64,000 nt of DNA from Negadavirga shengliensis (GCF_042652345.1 NZ_JBHSJJ010000002.1:186001-250000), one strand, 5' to 3'; positions 28,895-37,182 are shown, counted from the first letter of the stretch. A program made the numbers and translations. Notes: a model not told the origin generated them from the letters alone.

Positions 28895-29965
28895 TTATAT
28901 TTTTACGGCCAAAAAATCCTCTAAATGTTTTTCAACAAACGCATCATCATTCAGATGGGGATAGCTCCTGTATACCCTGTCTATTTCTTCCATTTGCCCG
29001 GCCGACAACTCCTCAGCAGGATTCAGACACCATCTGCCTTCCAGCAGCCCCTGTCTTCTCAATATTTCATGGATCCCGGGGATACAGCCATGAAAATGAT
29101 TATGGGGATCAAATATGGCCGCGTTCACATCCGTAATCTGTATACCCAAAGTCAGCAGTTCCGCCATGCTGGGATTACCGGTTTGCTTGCATTTTTTAAC
29201 ATCTTCCAGTAGCTTAACTGCCTTTTCGGTCCACACCGCCCAATGGCCCAAAAGGCCACCTACAATATCTTTTTCCCGGTATTCCCCGTTCACATACAAT
29301 CGGTAAGTGGTCAGTAGATCTGCCACAATATTGTCGTCATTACCGGTATACAAGGCGATCTCTTTGTGCCTTTCCGAGGAAATCACCGCTCTTATTACGT
29401 CAAGAGATTGGTAACGGTTAAAGGGAGCCATTTTGATGGCATGCACATTCGGAATCTCCGCAAAATCCTTCCAGAAATCGTAACTCAACAGCCGTCCACC
29501 CGCAGAAGGCTGCAAATAAAACCCAAACAGGGGGATGTGTTCCGCTACTTTTTCCGCCCTGTGGATGAGGTCCTTTTCGGACATGTGCCCCAATCCGCCG
29601 GCACTCAGCAAACCCAAATCGTAACCCAGTTCGCTGGCAAGCCGGGCTTCTTCAATGGCCTGCTCCACCGGTCCCACGATCCCGGCCACTTTTATAAAGG
29701 GTCGCTTGAGGTTGGCATGTTTGATCTCCTCCATGGCCAGCCGCAGCACCGGCTCCAAAAGACCGATCTGCTTATCCCTGATTTCAAACTGGGTGGAATG
29801 CACGCCCACGGCGACCCCTCCGGCACCACTGGCCATATAATACCGGGTAAGGGCACGCTGCCTTCTTTCATCCAACTCTCTATTGGCACTCAATGCCAGG
29901 GGATGAGCCGGAATAGCAACCCCCTCGTGTAAAATTGATTTTATATTTTGGTCTAATGATGTCAT
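28895..29965 (-). CDS. DapA/NanA-superfamily aldolase-like protein
   Basis: 356 residues, longer than the usual 290-310. The TIM-barrel pattern of the dihydrodipicolinate-synthase family is visible: Tyr150 in LFGFYLQPS and a candidate Schiff-base Lys178 in VHAIKMAPFNRY. The normal GTTGE carboxylate loop is replaced by GGVAVGVHST (residues 49-58), so the substrate is not expected to be a simple pyruvate-derived one. The C-terminal extra part (from about 290) includes HNHFHGCIPGIHEILRR. It is the last gene of the minus operon (carrier, epimerase, aldolase), 16 bp after the epimerase. A reversible carbon-carbon cleavage of a keto-acid sugar is the best guess; a lost activity cannot be excluded. 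Confidence 0.78.
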   Translation of the reverse strand: MTSLDQNIKSILHEGVAIPAHPLALSANRELDERRQRALTRYYMASGAGGVAVGVHSTQFEIRDKQIGLLEPVLRLAMEEIKHANLKRPFIKVAGIVGPVEQAIEEARLASELGYDLGLLSAGGLGHMSEKDLIHRAEKVAEHIPLFGFYLQPSAGGRLLSYDFWKDFAEIPNVHAIKMAPFNRYQSLDVIRAVISSERHKEIALYTGNDDNIVADLLTTYRLYVNGEYREKDIVGGLLGHWAVWTEKAVKLLEDVKKCKQTGNPSMAELLTLGIQITDVNAAIFDPHNHFHGCIPGIHEILRRQGLLEGRWCLNPAEELSAGQMEEIDRVYRSYPHLNDDAFVEKHLEDFLAVKI

Positions 29966-29981
29966 TTTTTGAAATTATTTA

Positions 29982-30998
29982 TCAGAATTTACCGGATCTC
30001 TCCTGAAAATGTGTCGGTTTGTTGAAAGTTTCCCCCTCATTGATTACCCACTGGTAAGTCATTTCCATCATTTCCTTCAAAGTCACCTGGGGATAACCAA
30101 AAAGCCTGTTGCAAAGAGCCGCATTGTTCAGCAAGGCATTGGAAGCCTCCTCGTTGACAAACCGGGGCGTTTTACCAAACATTTTCCCAAACTCCTCCGC
30201 TACCCAGCGGATAGATATGGTCTCCGGACCTGTTACGTTCAGGATTTTTGCCGGGGCCTCACAATGCAACAGGGAGCGAAGTGCGATCTCATTGGCATCA
30301 CCTTGCCAGATCACATTCATATAGCCATTGGTCAAGTCAATGGATTTTTCCTCATTGACCATTTTCGCGATTTCCAGCAAGTTGCCATAACGCATGTCAA
30401 TGGCATAATTCAACCTGTAAATCAGCATCGGTATATGGTACTGATGGCTGAAATACTGGAATATCCTTTCCCTTCCCAGACAGGATTGGGCATACTCGCC
30501 TACCGGTCCCGGAGCAGTTTCCTCTGTAGCCCCGCCTGAACCAAAGGGCATAAAAGGATAAATGTTACCTGAAGAGAAAACCACTATCCTGGAGTTTTTA
30601 TGATGTTCTGCCACCCTGCCCGGGAGATAGGCGTTCATGGCCCAGGTAAAATGTTCATGGCCACTGGTGCCGAATTTTTTCCCCGCCATGTAAATGACAT
30701 TTTTTACTTTCGGTAATTCCGCCAGTTCCTTATCGTTGAGCAAATCAATGGCTATCGTCTCCACGCCGTGCTTCTCCAGATCTTCCCGCACACCGGATTC
30801 GGAAAACCTGGACACACCTATCACCTTATTGGTATTTCCCGCTTCACGGATGGCGTTTACAGCCAATTTTGCCAGGCTGGGGCCCATCTTCCCCCCTACT
30901 CCGAGAATGATAATGTCCCCTTCCATCCTCTTCATATCCTCGATACAGGCTTTGGAGGGCGTGGAAAGTTTTTTTTCTAATTCCTCAATTGAATTCAT
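29982..30998 (-). CDS. NAD-dependent epimerase/dehydratase-like protein with altered catalytic motif
   Basis: 338 residues, an extended short-chain dehydrogenase fold. The cofactor loop reads IILGVGGKMG (Gly33, Gly36, Gly39), which suits NAD(P). Then come NVIYMAGKKFG and SSGNIYPFMPFG, the usual Ser-containing strand. The catalytic YxxxK motif appears as EYAQSCLGRE, with Tyr169 but Cys173 in place of the lysine. Either the chemistry is changed or another residue replaces it. It lies between the Nramp-related carrier (26 bp) and the aldolase (16 bp). A role in rearranging or dehydrating a sugar acid before aldol cleavage fits the context. Confidence 0.78.
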   Translation of the reverse strand: MNSIEELEKKLSTPSKACIEDMKRMEGDIIILGVGGKMGPSLAKLAVNAIREAGNTNKVIGVSRFSESGVREDLEKHGVETIAIDLLNDKELAELPKVKNVIYMAGKKFGTSGHEHFTWAMNAYLPGRVAEHHKNSRIVVFSSGNIYPFMPFGSGGATEETAPGPVGEYAQSCLGRERIFQYFSHQYHIPMLIYRLNYAIDMRYGNLLEIAKMVNEEKSIDLTNGYMNVIWQGDANEIALRSLLHCEAPAKILNVTGPETISIRWVAEEFGKMFGKTPRFVNEEASNALLNNAALCNRLFGYPQVTLKEMMEMTYQWVINEGETFNKPTHFQERSGKF

Positions 30999-31024
30999 GT
31001 ATTAACATCATTTAATGAAATAAC

Positions 31025-32251
31025 TTATAGAAAAAGGTTTTTGAAGTTGGTCAAGGCCAGGATCAGCAATACCAATATACCCAATACACCCAACAATTGG
31101 CTCCATTTGCCATTGGCAAGGCCACCCATCAAAGACCGGTTGTTGGCAATGACAAACATGCCGATTCCTATAAAAGGGACCACAAAGATGGTCACTCCCT
31201 GGGCAAACACGATCAGCTCCAAAGGCAGTCTGCCAAAAGCCAACGCCACCGCCGCTCCCAGAATAATGATCAGGGATATCAGCAATTTTACCTTTTTACT
31301 GTTCAGATCCCTACCCAATCCCAAAGCGTCCGCGAACAGCGTCCCGCCTATCGTGGCGTTGCCGATAAGCGAAGAAAAAGAAGCGCCAAACAGTCCCAAC
31401 ATAAAGATATAGGTGGCGAGGTTGCCATAAAGCGGTTCCAGGGCTCTTCCCATATCCGTGGCGGAATTGACCTGTATTCCCTGAGGATAAAGGATGTTGG
31501 CAGCGCTTATCAGGATCATCCCTGAAATCAGTCCCAACACCAAAATCCCTGTAAATGCTTCCTTATTTACCTGTTTCACCTCTTCCTTTCTCCAACCCCT
31601 TTCCTGCACAAGGTAGGACTGGTAAAATGCACCCCCGATGGAGAAACTCGAAGCCACGAGGGCTATTACCAATAATTGCGCCCCATCGGGGACCGTCGGC
31701 ACCAATCCCTTTGCAACCAAAGCTCCGTCAGGCTGGGAGATGATCACCGTAAACAAAAAAGACAACAGCATGATCGCGACCATTGCCACCATTACTTTCT
31801 CCAGGATTTTATAGAAGGAGCGTGTAAACAAGAGCGAAATGGCTGCAAGTGATATAAATACGACCCAAGGTACGGTCGAGGTTTCGAATGATTCTGCAAA
31901 TGCCAGGCCCGCGCCTATGGTGTTACCTGCCTGAAAAGAGGCGGTAACCAGAAAAATACCGAATCCGGTAAGCAATGCTGACCACTTTCCCCATTTTTGG
32001 CGAAAAGTTTCCAGGAGGGACTGGCCGGTGACTATCCCTATTCTGGCCCCCATATTGGTAAAAGCCATCATCAGCACGGTGGAAATCACCAATACCCAAA
32101 GCAGGTCATAACCATAAATCGCTCCCAGCTTGGAAGTGATGGTGAGGCTTCCCGGTCCAAAAACCAGCGCTGCTGTGATGATTCCAGGGCCTAAGGAGCG
32201 CCACCATTTAAGAATCGGGTACGATGGTTTTTTGGGTTCAGTGTCAATCAA
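31025..32251 (-). CDS. Nramp-superfamily carrier without the metal-binding motifs
   Basis: 408 residues with 11 or so membrane segments, and overall order and spacing of the Nramp/SLC11 fold. In Nramp metal carriers helix 1 has DPGN and helix 6 has MPH, which bind Mn or Fe. Here helix 1 reads VFGPGSLTITS (residues 30-40) and helix 6 reads SFSIGGAFYQSYL (about 202-213), so the metal ligands are missing. Transport of another substrate is therefore likely. The start is a TTG at 32251: the frame is closed by a stop two codons further upstream, and the next in-frame ATG would delete helix 1. The gene is second in a minus operon of sugar-type enzymes, which hints at an organic substrate. Confidence 0.8.
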   Translation of the reverse strand: MIDTEPKKPSYPILKWWRSLGPGIITAALVFGPGSLTITSKLGAIYGYDLLWVLVISTVLMMAFTNMGARIGIVTGQSLLETFRQKWGKWSALLTGFGIFLVTASFQAGNTIGAGLAFAESFETSTVPWVVFISLAAISLLFTRSFYKILEKVMVAMVAIMLLSFLFTVIISQPDGALVAKGLVPTVPDGAQLLVIALVASSFSIGGAFYQSYLVQERGWRKEEVKQVNKEAFTGILVLGLISGMILISAANILYPQGIQVNSATDMGRALEPLYGNLATYIFMLGLFGASFSSLIGNATIGGTLFADALGLGRDLNSKKVKLLISLIIILGAAVALAFGRLPLELIVFAQGVTIFVVPFIGIGMFVIANNRSLMGGLANGKWSQLLGVLGILVLLILALTNFKNLFL

Positions 32252-32310
32252 AGCTTATGGAATTAAAAATCCGGATTTGATACAATACAAAGCGAAGCCA
32301 ATATACATAA

Positions 32311-33321
32311 TTATTTTTTTCCGGCTTTGTTCATCACTTCGTCAAGTCTTACTTTTTGGCCTCCCTGCTTCTTGCTCTCGTCAGCGGCTGCCATAAATGC
32401 AAAAATCTCCAGGGTCTCTTCGGGAGTCACAGGCACCTTGCCGGTATCAAAATAATTGACTATTTCGATCAGCAACGGCTCATAGCCGGCATATGGCCCA
32501 AGGGCTTTTGGCCCCTCCGTGGTATAGACGGTTCCACCATAACCCGATTTTCCGGAGCGGGTGCCCCTGAAAGTGCCTATCCTGCCGTCTTTCCAAAATC
32601 CCACCACGACATCTGTATCTTCCGTATGCATCCTTTGCACGCTTTCACAGCCAGTACCCATGACCGTAAACAAGGTTTCCACACCATGGACACCATACCA
32701 AAACAAATCAGGATGGGTGGATTCAATGGTGGCGGGACTGAAAGTGTCTGCCCCCACCACCGTGGTTTTGTCCAATTCTGACACTCCTTTTATATACCTC
32801 AGGGAGGAAGCCGAAAAAACAGGCACACCATATTGCCCGGAAGCTTTGAAAATAGCGATGGCATCCTCCAGAGAAGCCGCAACAGGCTTGTCTATAAACA
32901 TTCTTTTTCCAGTACGTAGCACTTGCAGGGCTTGCTCCAAATGCAGTCGGCCATCATTGGTTTCCAACAAGACCACATCCACATCCTTTAAGAGATCCTC
33001 GATAGAATCCGATATTTTCACCCCGTATTTCTGGATTTCCTCCGTATATCCCGGTATGCGGTCCGCACTGGATTTGATGGTTTTGCTGCCATAGGGATAA
33101 GCAGCCACCACTTTGTACCCCCTGTAGCTTTTATCCGCATGGTCATCATTAAGAACTTTGGTAAAGGCGATGCTGTGCGACGTGTCAAGGCCAATTATGC
33201 CTATGCGCTTCCCTTCCGCCAAAAAATTATCGGCCGCAAGCACGCTTCCATATATGCCCAGCCCTGCTCCGGCAATGGCAGAGGTCACTATAAACTTCCT
33301 TCGGTTCATTTGATTCATCAT
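32311..33321 (-). CDS. exported Gfo/Idh/MocA-like protein with unusual dinucleotide loop
   Basis: 336 residues. The N-terminus (NRRKFIVTSAIAGAGLGIYG) is a twin-arginine-like signal. The Rossmann start reads RIGIIGLDTSHSIAFTKVLN; the common GxGxxG loop is absent, as in a known subgroup that has GLDTSH. The second motif is FIDKPVAASLEDA, keeping a lysine. Then ASSLRYIKGV and a C-terminal sheet with GTRSGKSGYGGTVY. It is the first gene of the minus operon; two operator-like sites lie 74 and 155 bp upstream of its ATG. Several in-frame ATGs lie close together (33321, 33318, 33309); the first is used. It is likely the third exported oxidoreductase of one pathway. Confidence 0.8.
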   Translation of the reverse strand: MMNQMNRRKFIVTSAIAGAGLGIYGSVLAADNFLAEGKRIGIIGLDTSHSIAFTKVLNDDHADKSYRGYKVVAAYPYGSKTIKSSADRIPGYTEEIQKYGVKISDSIEDLLKDVDVVLLETNDGRLHLEQALQVLRTGKRMFIDKPVAASLEDAIAIFKASGQYGVPVFSASSLRYIKGVSELDKTTVVGADTFSPATIESTHPDLFWYGVHGVETLFTVMGTGCESVQRMHTEDTDVVVGFWKDGRIGTFRGTRSGKSGYGGTVYTTEGPKALGPYAGYEPLLIEIVNYFDTGKVPVTPEETLEIFAFMAAADESKKQGGQKVRLDEVMNKAGKK

Positions 33322-33394
33322 TCAGTTTGATTTAAAAGGTTAGCCAATGATCAGTTAATTTTTCCTCCAATATAAATTAGAATGTATCCCATAC

Positions 33395-33406
33395 GGTTGC
33401 GTTACC
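33395..33406 (+). promoter_or_regulatory. operator-like site in front of the minus operon
   Basis: GGTTGCGTTACC fits the shared motif with one change (GC for AC in the centre). It lies 74 bp upstream of the minus-strand ATG at 33321, close to where a promoter is expected (an AT-rich TATATTGG-like element lies between). Confidence 0.55.
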
Positions 33407-33475
33407 TTTTTATCCCTTCGACCCCTCTATGATCCCATAATAAATTTATATAATCAAATAGGAGCATTGTGTTTC

Positions 33476-33487
33476 GGTAACGTACAC
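33476..33487 (-). promoter_or_regulatory. second operator-like site in front of the minus operon
   Basis: Read on the minus strand this is GTGTACGTTACC, differing by one base from the site at 19658-19669. It lies 81 bp behind the site at 33395, so two dimers or a looped tetramer could bind, as at the other end of the cluster. The rest of 33322-33710 shows no gene; a short palindrome CGGATTC/GAATCCG lies at 33669-33686. Confidence 0.55.
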
Positions 33488-33710
33488 ATAGCGGTTTGTA
33501 AACTTACTATATTATCGAATGAAAACAAAGATTCAGAAGTGATGAAAGCCGACTATCATTAAAAAAAGCTGTCCGGAAGGGCGGTGGTTTCAGGAAACAG
33601 ATTAAAACCGTCTTGTGGAACACACACCCTTTCTTTAGGTGTATTTGGATCCTGCCGAAGGGTTTATTTCGGATTCACCCGAATCCGGGTCCCATTGATC
33701 AACACTTTCT

Positions 33711-34562
33711 TTACGCACCCACCACTTCACCCCCGTTTACATGGATAATTTGGCCGGTAATATAGGAGGCATCCTCACTCGCCAGAAACACGTAGGCCGG
33801 CCCTACTTCGGAGGGCTGCCCTGGTCGTCCCAAGGGGGTATCCTTCCCAAAGTCACTTACCTTGTCAAAAGAAGCCGGAATGAGCGGTGTCCAGATCGGT
33901 CCTGGGGCGACCCCGTTTACCAGGATGCCTTCTCCGGCTAGCTGCTTTGCCAATGAGCGGGTAAAGGAAGTGATGGCTCCCTTTGTCGATGCATAGTCCA
34001 CCAAATGATGGCTGCCCCGGTAAGCCGTGACAGAAGTGGAGTTAATGATCCTGCTCCCCTTTTTTAGGTGGGGCAAGGCGGCTTTGGTGAAGGAAAACAT
34101 GGACAAAATATTGATTTCAAATGTCTTCCTTAACTGATCATGGCTGATGTCGGCAATGCTGTCTTCGGGAAATTGTACGGCCGCGTTGTTGACCAGGATG
34201 TCCAGTTGGCCCAATTGGTCGAGACATCTATCCACTGCTTCATAACAAAACTTTTCCGACCGGATATCTCCTTTAACCAGAACACATTTCTTCCCTTCTG
34301 CTTCGATAATTTTCCGGGTATCTTCTGCATCCTTGTCCTCATTTTTGTAGACAATGCACACGTCTGCTCCCTCCCTGGCAAAATGTACCGCGGCAGCTCT
34401 CCCTATACCACTGTCCCCTCCCGTAATCAGGGCCACTTTATTCTCCAGTTTTCCGCTTCCTTTATAACCGGCCCGGATGTATTCAGGCTGCGGCATCATT
34501 TCATGCTCTTTGCCCGGCTGTTTATCCTGTTGTTGCTCCGGTATTTTCTCTAACTTTCCCAT
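33711..34562 (-). CDS. short-chain dehydrogenase/reductase (YghA/general-stress type)
   Basis: 283 residues. A polar N-terminal tail of about 45 residues (EQQQDKQPGKEHEMMPQPEY region) precedes the SDR core: cofactor loop ITGGDSGIGRAAAVHFAREG, NNAAV, catalytic Ser in INSTSVTAYRG and Tyr-x-x-x-Lys in VDYASTKGA, then VNGVAPGPIWTPLIP. The extended N-terminus and PGPIWTP match the subgroup of glucose/aldehyde-type dehydrogenases linked to general stress (YghA, YdaD). It is cytoplasmic and uses NAD(P)H. It stands alone on the minus strand. The exact substrate is unknown. Confidence 0.9.
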   Translation of the reverse strand: MGKLEKIPEQQQDKQPGKEHEMMPQPEYIRAGYKGSGKLENKVALITGGDSGIGRAAAVHFAREGADVCIVYKNEDKDAEDTRKIIEAEGKKCVLVKGDIRSEKFCYEAVDRCLDQLGQLDILVNNAAVQFPEDSIADISHDQLRKTFEINILSMFSFTKAALPHLKKGSRIINSTSVTAYRGSHHLVDYASTKGAITSFTRSLAKQLAGEGILVNGVAPGPIWTPLIPASFDKVSDFGKDTPLGRPGQPSEVGPAYVFLASEDASYITGQIIHVNGGEVVGA

Positions 34563-34624
34563 AATTATAGTTGCTTAGGTGATGGGGGCGGGTTTTGGGG
34601 CTGAAAGATGTTCTTTTTAATTCT

Positions 34625-36550
34625 TCAAGCACCGATTTTTTGTTTCTGTTTGTATTTATTCCCACGTGCTTTTGATAGGATATCCTGTACCCAACCCCTT
34701 ATAAAATCATTTCCGCGGGGGGACAGACAGTCGTTGTCCAAGATAATCCCCTCTGCGCGGGTTCCCATCAGGGCAACACCGTCTGTATCGAGCCCCCGAC
34801 TGTCGATTATGTTTCCTTTTATGTCAAGTTTGATGGGGCTCGGAACAAAATTTTTTGTGAGAAGTGACCCTGCTTTTCTCTTCGTCAGGTTTTGGGAAAA
34901 CAGCGGTGCACCCATCCCCCCATCCGGCCGGGCAATCCCCGTGTCTATAAGCACCTTGGCCTCCCGCAGGTATTTGGTCTGATGGGAATATATCCTGTAT
35001 TTTCCGGTGGCCGCATTGGTGGCGACTTCAGTGTCCGCCCCTAACCGAAAGAAAAGGTGGCCGGAATCGGTCAGTGCGACAAGTTTTTCAATATTTACCG
35101 GAGGAGGACCAAAACTGATCCTGTTGAATTTGTCGAGGTATTCCGATTCGAATTTCTGTTGTGAGCGTCCCGTGAAACCTCCAAGCTCATAAATACGGCT
35201 GATGCAGGGCAATGCTGCTTTCCAGACAGCGGCCAGAGAAATGGTAAGACTTTTAGCGCCCTCCTCTTTAATTTCATGTAAGGCTTCCGCTAAATAGGTC
35301 TTGACCAGGCAATGGTATTCACAGGCTTCTATATTTTCCAAATTATGAAACGGGGTCAATATGGAATCCAGGTCAAATTTGGACACCTCAGGATGCTTCT
35401 GATGAAATCGATTTATGATCTTGTCCAGGTCGCTGATCCAAATGCCATCGGAACCGGCATGGTGAAATCCCGCTTTATCCATGTGGCTTTTATAGTATCG
35501 AACCATGTATTCCCTCTCCAATACGGGCAAAATATCGCCTTCAAAATCAATATTACCCTTCCCTTTTTCCTCAATAAGATCCTCAACCCAATCTTCATTG
35601 ATGAAAAAAAGATTACTTTTTGACGCTGAAGAGGCTATTTGGGGGAGCATCGGTACGCCGTATTCTGAAAACGCATAAATGGACAAAGGCTCTTTTCCTG
35701 AAGGTTCATAGCGCATTTGACTGCCCTCCGCATAAAATCGACCGCCCCGGCCCTCTGTCAGTGCCAATACCACATCAATAAAAGTAAGTCCCATACCTTT
35801 GACACACACTTTATCGGTATTTTTTATATGAGCCAAATGCTCGCTAACAGGATATACCGGTGAAATATAAGTGGCTATTTTGGACTGATGGGCAAACGCT
35901 CTCATATTACCGGGTACTTCGCCGGCGAAACGGTACACGTGTCCCGTGGCCAATAACACATGATCATACTCAACGTCATGGATGAAATACTTTCCCGGAA
36001 CATGTAAGCTGAATTTTTTCCGGTTTTGAGCAGGAATCAAATCCGTTACTTCTCCCACAATACATTTCACTGTCACCTCTGCCGGAAGGTTGCTCAAGAT
36101 ACTATGGGCACATGATTTAAGATAACAGCCCACCAGCGCCCTGGAAGCATAATCACCTTCGTTCACTTTAGTGCCATCAGACACATTGGTTCTTAGCCAG
36201 TCGGACAGGGATAGTTTTTCAGAAAAATCGCCTCCATCGTCCCATATGCTGATATTTCCAATGGCATAATTAATCAACAAATAATCAGGTTGGTCAATCC
36301 TATAGTTTTGACCTGTGGCAAAATGAAGTGTTTCATTGTACCAATGTATTTCTACCGGTCCGTGTAAAGGCGTTGCCCGTAATGCGTTTACCAAGGCCAC
36401 CAATCCGTAAAGTCCTTTTGGACCCGCTCCTATAATAGCTATTTTAAACGATCCACTGGGGACCCGATACTCCTCCTTTTCCACAATGGGAAAATCTTCT
36501 TTACAAATTTCATCATAAGACAACAGGTCCGATGATTGCCATATATTCAT
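34625..36550 (-). CDS. FAD/NAD(P)-binding protein (PF13454-like)
   Basis: About 641 residues from the ATG at 36550; a TTG would extend the frame to 36664, but that part has no domain. The nucleotide-binding start is FKIAIIGAGPKGLYGLVALV, followed by FATGQNYRIDQPDYLLINYA, a pattern of the FAD-NAD(P)-binding family distantly related to lysine/ornithine N-monooxygenases. A second dinucleotide-type stretch, KVCVKGMGLTFIDVVLALTE, lies near the middle. These proteins probably oxidise an amine or amino-acid substrate, but few have been tested. A decayed cysteine-synthase-like gene lies directly upstream on the same strand (36773-36967), so the pair may once have made an amino-acid-derived metabolite. 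Confidence 0.75.
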   Translation of the reverse strand: MNIWQSSDLLSYDEICKEDFPIVEKEEYRVPSGSFKIAIIGAGPKGLYGLVALVNALRATPLHGPVEIHWYNETLHFATGQNYRIDQPDYLLINYAIGNISIWDDGGDFSEKLSLSDWLRTNVSDGTKVNEGDYASRALVGCYLKSCAHSILSNLPAEVTVKCIVGEVTDLIPAQNRKKFSLHVPGKYFIHDVEYDHVLLATGHVYRFAGEVPGNMRAFAHQSKIATYISPVYPVSEHLAHIKNTDKVCVKGMGLTFIDVVLALTEGRGGRFYAEGSQMRYEPSGKEPLSIYAFSEYGVPMLPQIASSASKSNLFFINEDWVEDLIEEKGKGNIDFEGDILPVLEREYMVRYYKSHMDKAGFHHAGSDGIWISDLDKIINRFHQKHPEVSKFDLDSILTPFHNLENIEACEYHCLVKTYLAEALHEIKEEGAKSLTISLAAVWKAALPCISRIYELGGFTGRSQQKFESEYLDKFNRISFGPPPVNIEKLVALTDSGHLFFRLGADTEVATNAATGKYRIYSHQTKYLREAKVLIDTGIARPDGGMGAPLFSQNLTKRKAGSLLTKNFVPSPIKLDIKGNIIDSRGLDTDGVALMGTRAEGIILDNDCLSPRGNDFIRGWVQDILSKARGNKYKQKQKIGA

Positions 36551-36772
36551 ATCTTTTTTTCTAAATTTTGGTTTAAAAAATAACACATCCTTTCTCAGCT
36601 GAATTTTCCTTATTTCATTTGTCAGAATAAATGGTATCAAGACATTTTTCTCCGCTATTACCAATAAAGAACCAGATGAGAAGCTTTGCCGCAGTGAGCT
36701 TGACCATAGAACCTTTGTCCCGGTTGGGGTTTAGCCCAAAGTATAAACATCTCCGGGCCAATCCTTTCCCCT

Positions 36773-36967
36773 ATTCCCCGGGCCAGATTCTATGATCACC
36801 GTCTCCTCACTGATCAGGCCCATAGCAAAGGCTTTTCGGATGATGCAAAAGGATTCCGGTCTTTTACACTGTCGCTGGAGTTTTAAGCATTCCAGCCATA
36901 TAATATGGAGGTTTTCCCCTCACACAAACGTTTCAGCTATAAGACCCGAAATCCCATATGCCTTCAT
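36773..36967 (-). pseudogene. relic of a PLP-dependent cysteine-synthase-like gene
   Basis: Reading the minus strand in shifting frames gives fragments of a cysteine-synthase-family protein. The first is GENLHII, then WLECL. The next, in another frame, is NSSDSVKDRNP with the SVKDR motif that carries the PLP lysine. Back in the first frame comes IIRKAFAMGLISEETVIIES and then GPGN, which matches the ESSSGN cofactor-phosphate loop. A TGA lies after residue 15 of the first segment. The remainder of the gene is missing. At least two frameshifts and one stop are needed, so it cannot be active. The resemblance is strongest to SbnA/CysK-type enzymes. The rest of 36551-37035 shows nothing. Confidence 0.5.
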
Positions 36968-37035
36968 CAGGCCCGCGATATGATATTTAGTTGGTTTAGT
37001 TTATTTGTCACTTAGAAGTAATTCCGTTAATCCAG

Positions 37036-37182
37036 CTATGCCCTCCTGATAACGCTCAGCAGTATAGATACCACAGCAATTACCAGTAGGATGTGGATCA
37101 CCCCCCCTGCATCATAAACGAAAAAGCCCAGGATCCATCCGATAACAACGATGACAGCAATCAAATACAATAACGATCTCAT
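37036..37182 (-). CDS. small lmo0937-type membrane protein
   Basis: A 48-residue protein, MRSLLYLIAVIVVIGWILGF then FVYDAGGVIHILLVIAVVSI and LLSVIRRA. It has two membrane helices with a short GG-containing turn between them, the pattern of the lmo0937/DUF5670 family of tiny membrane proteins. These are common in Bacteroidota and Firmicutes next to stress genes; the function is not established. The start is the ATG with first base at 37182 and the stop is TAG at 37036-37038. A near-palindrome lies about 90 bp upstream. Confidence 0.8.
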   Translation of the reverse strand: MRSLLYLIAVIVVIGWILGFFVYDAGGVIHILLVIAVVSILLSVIRRA

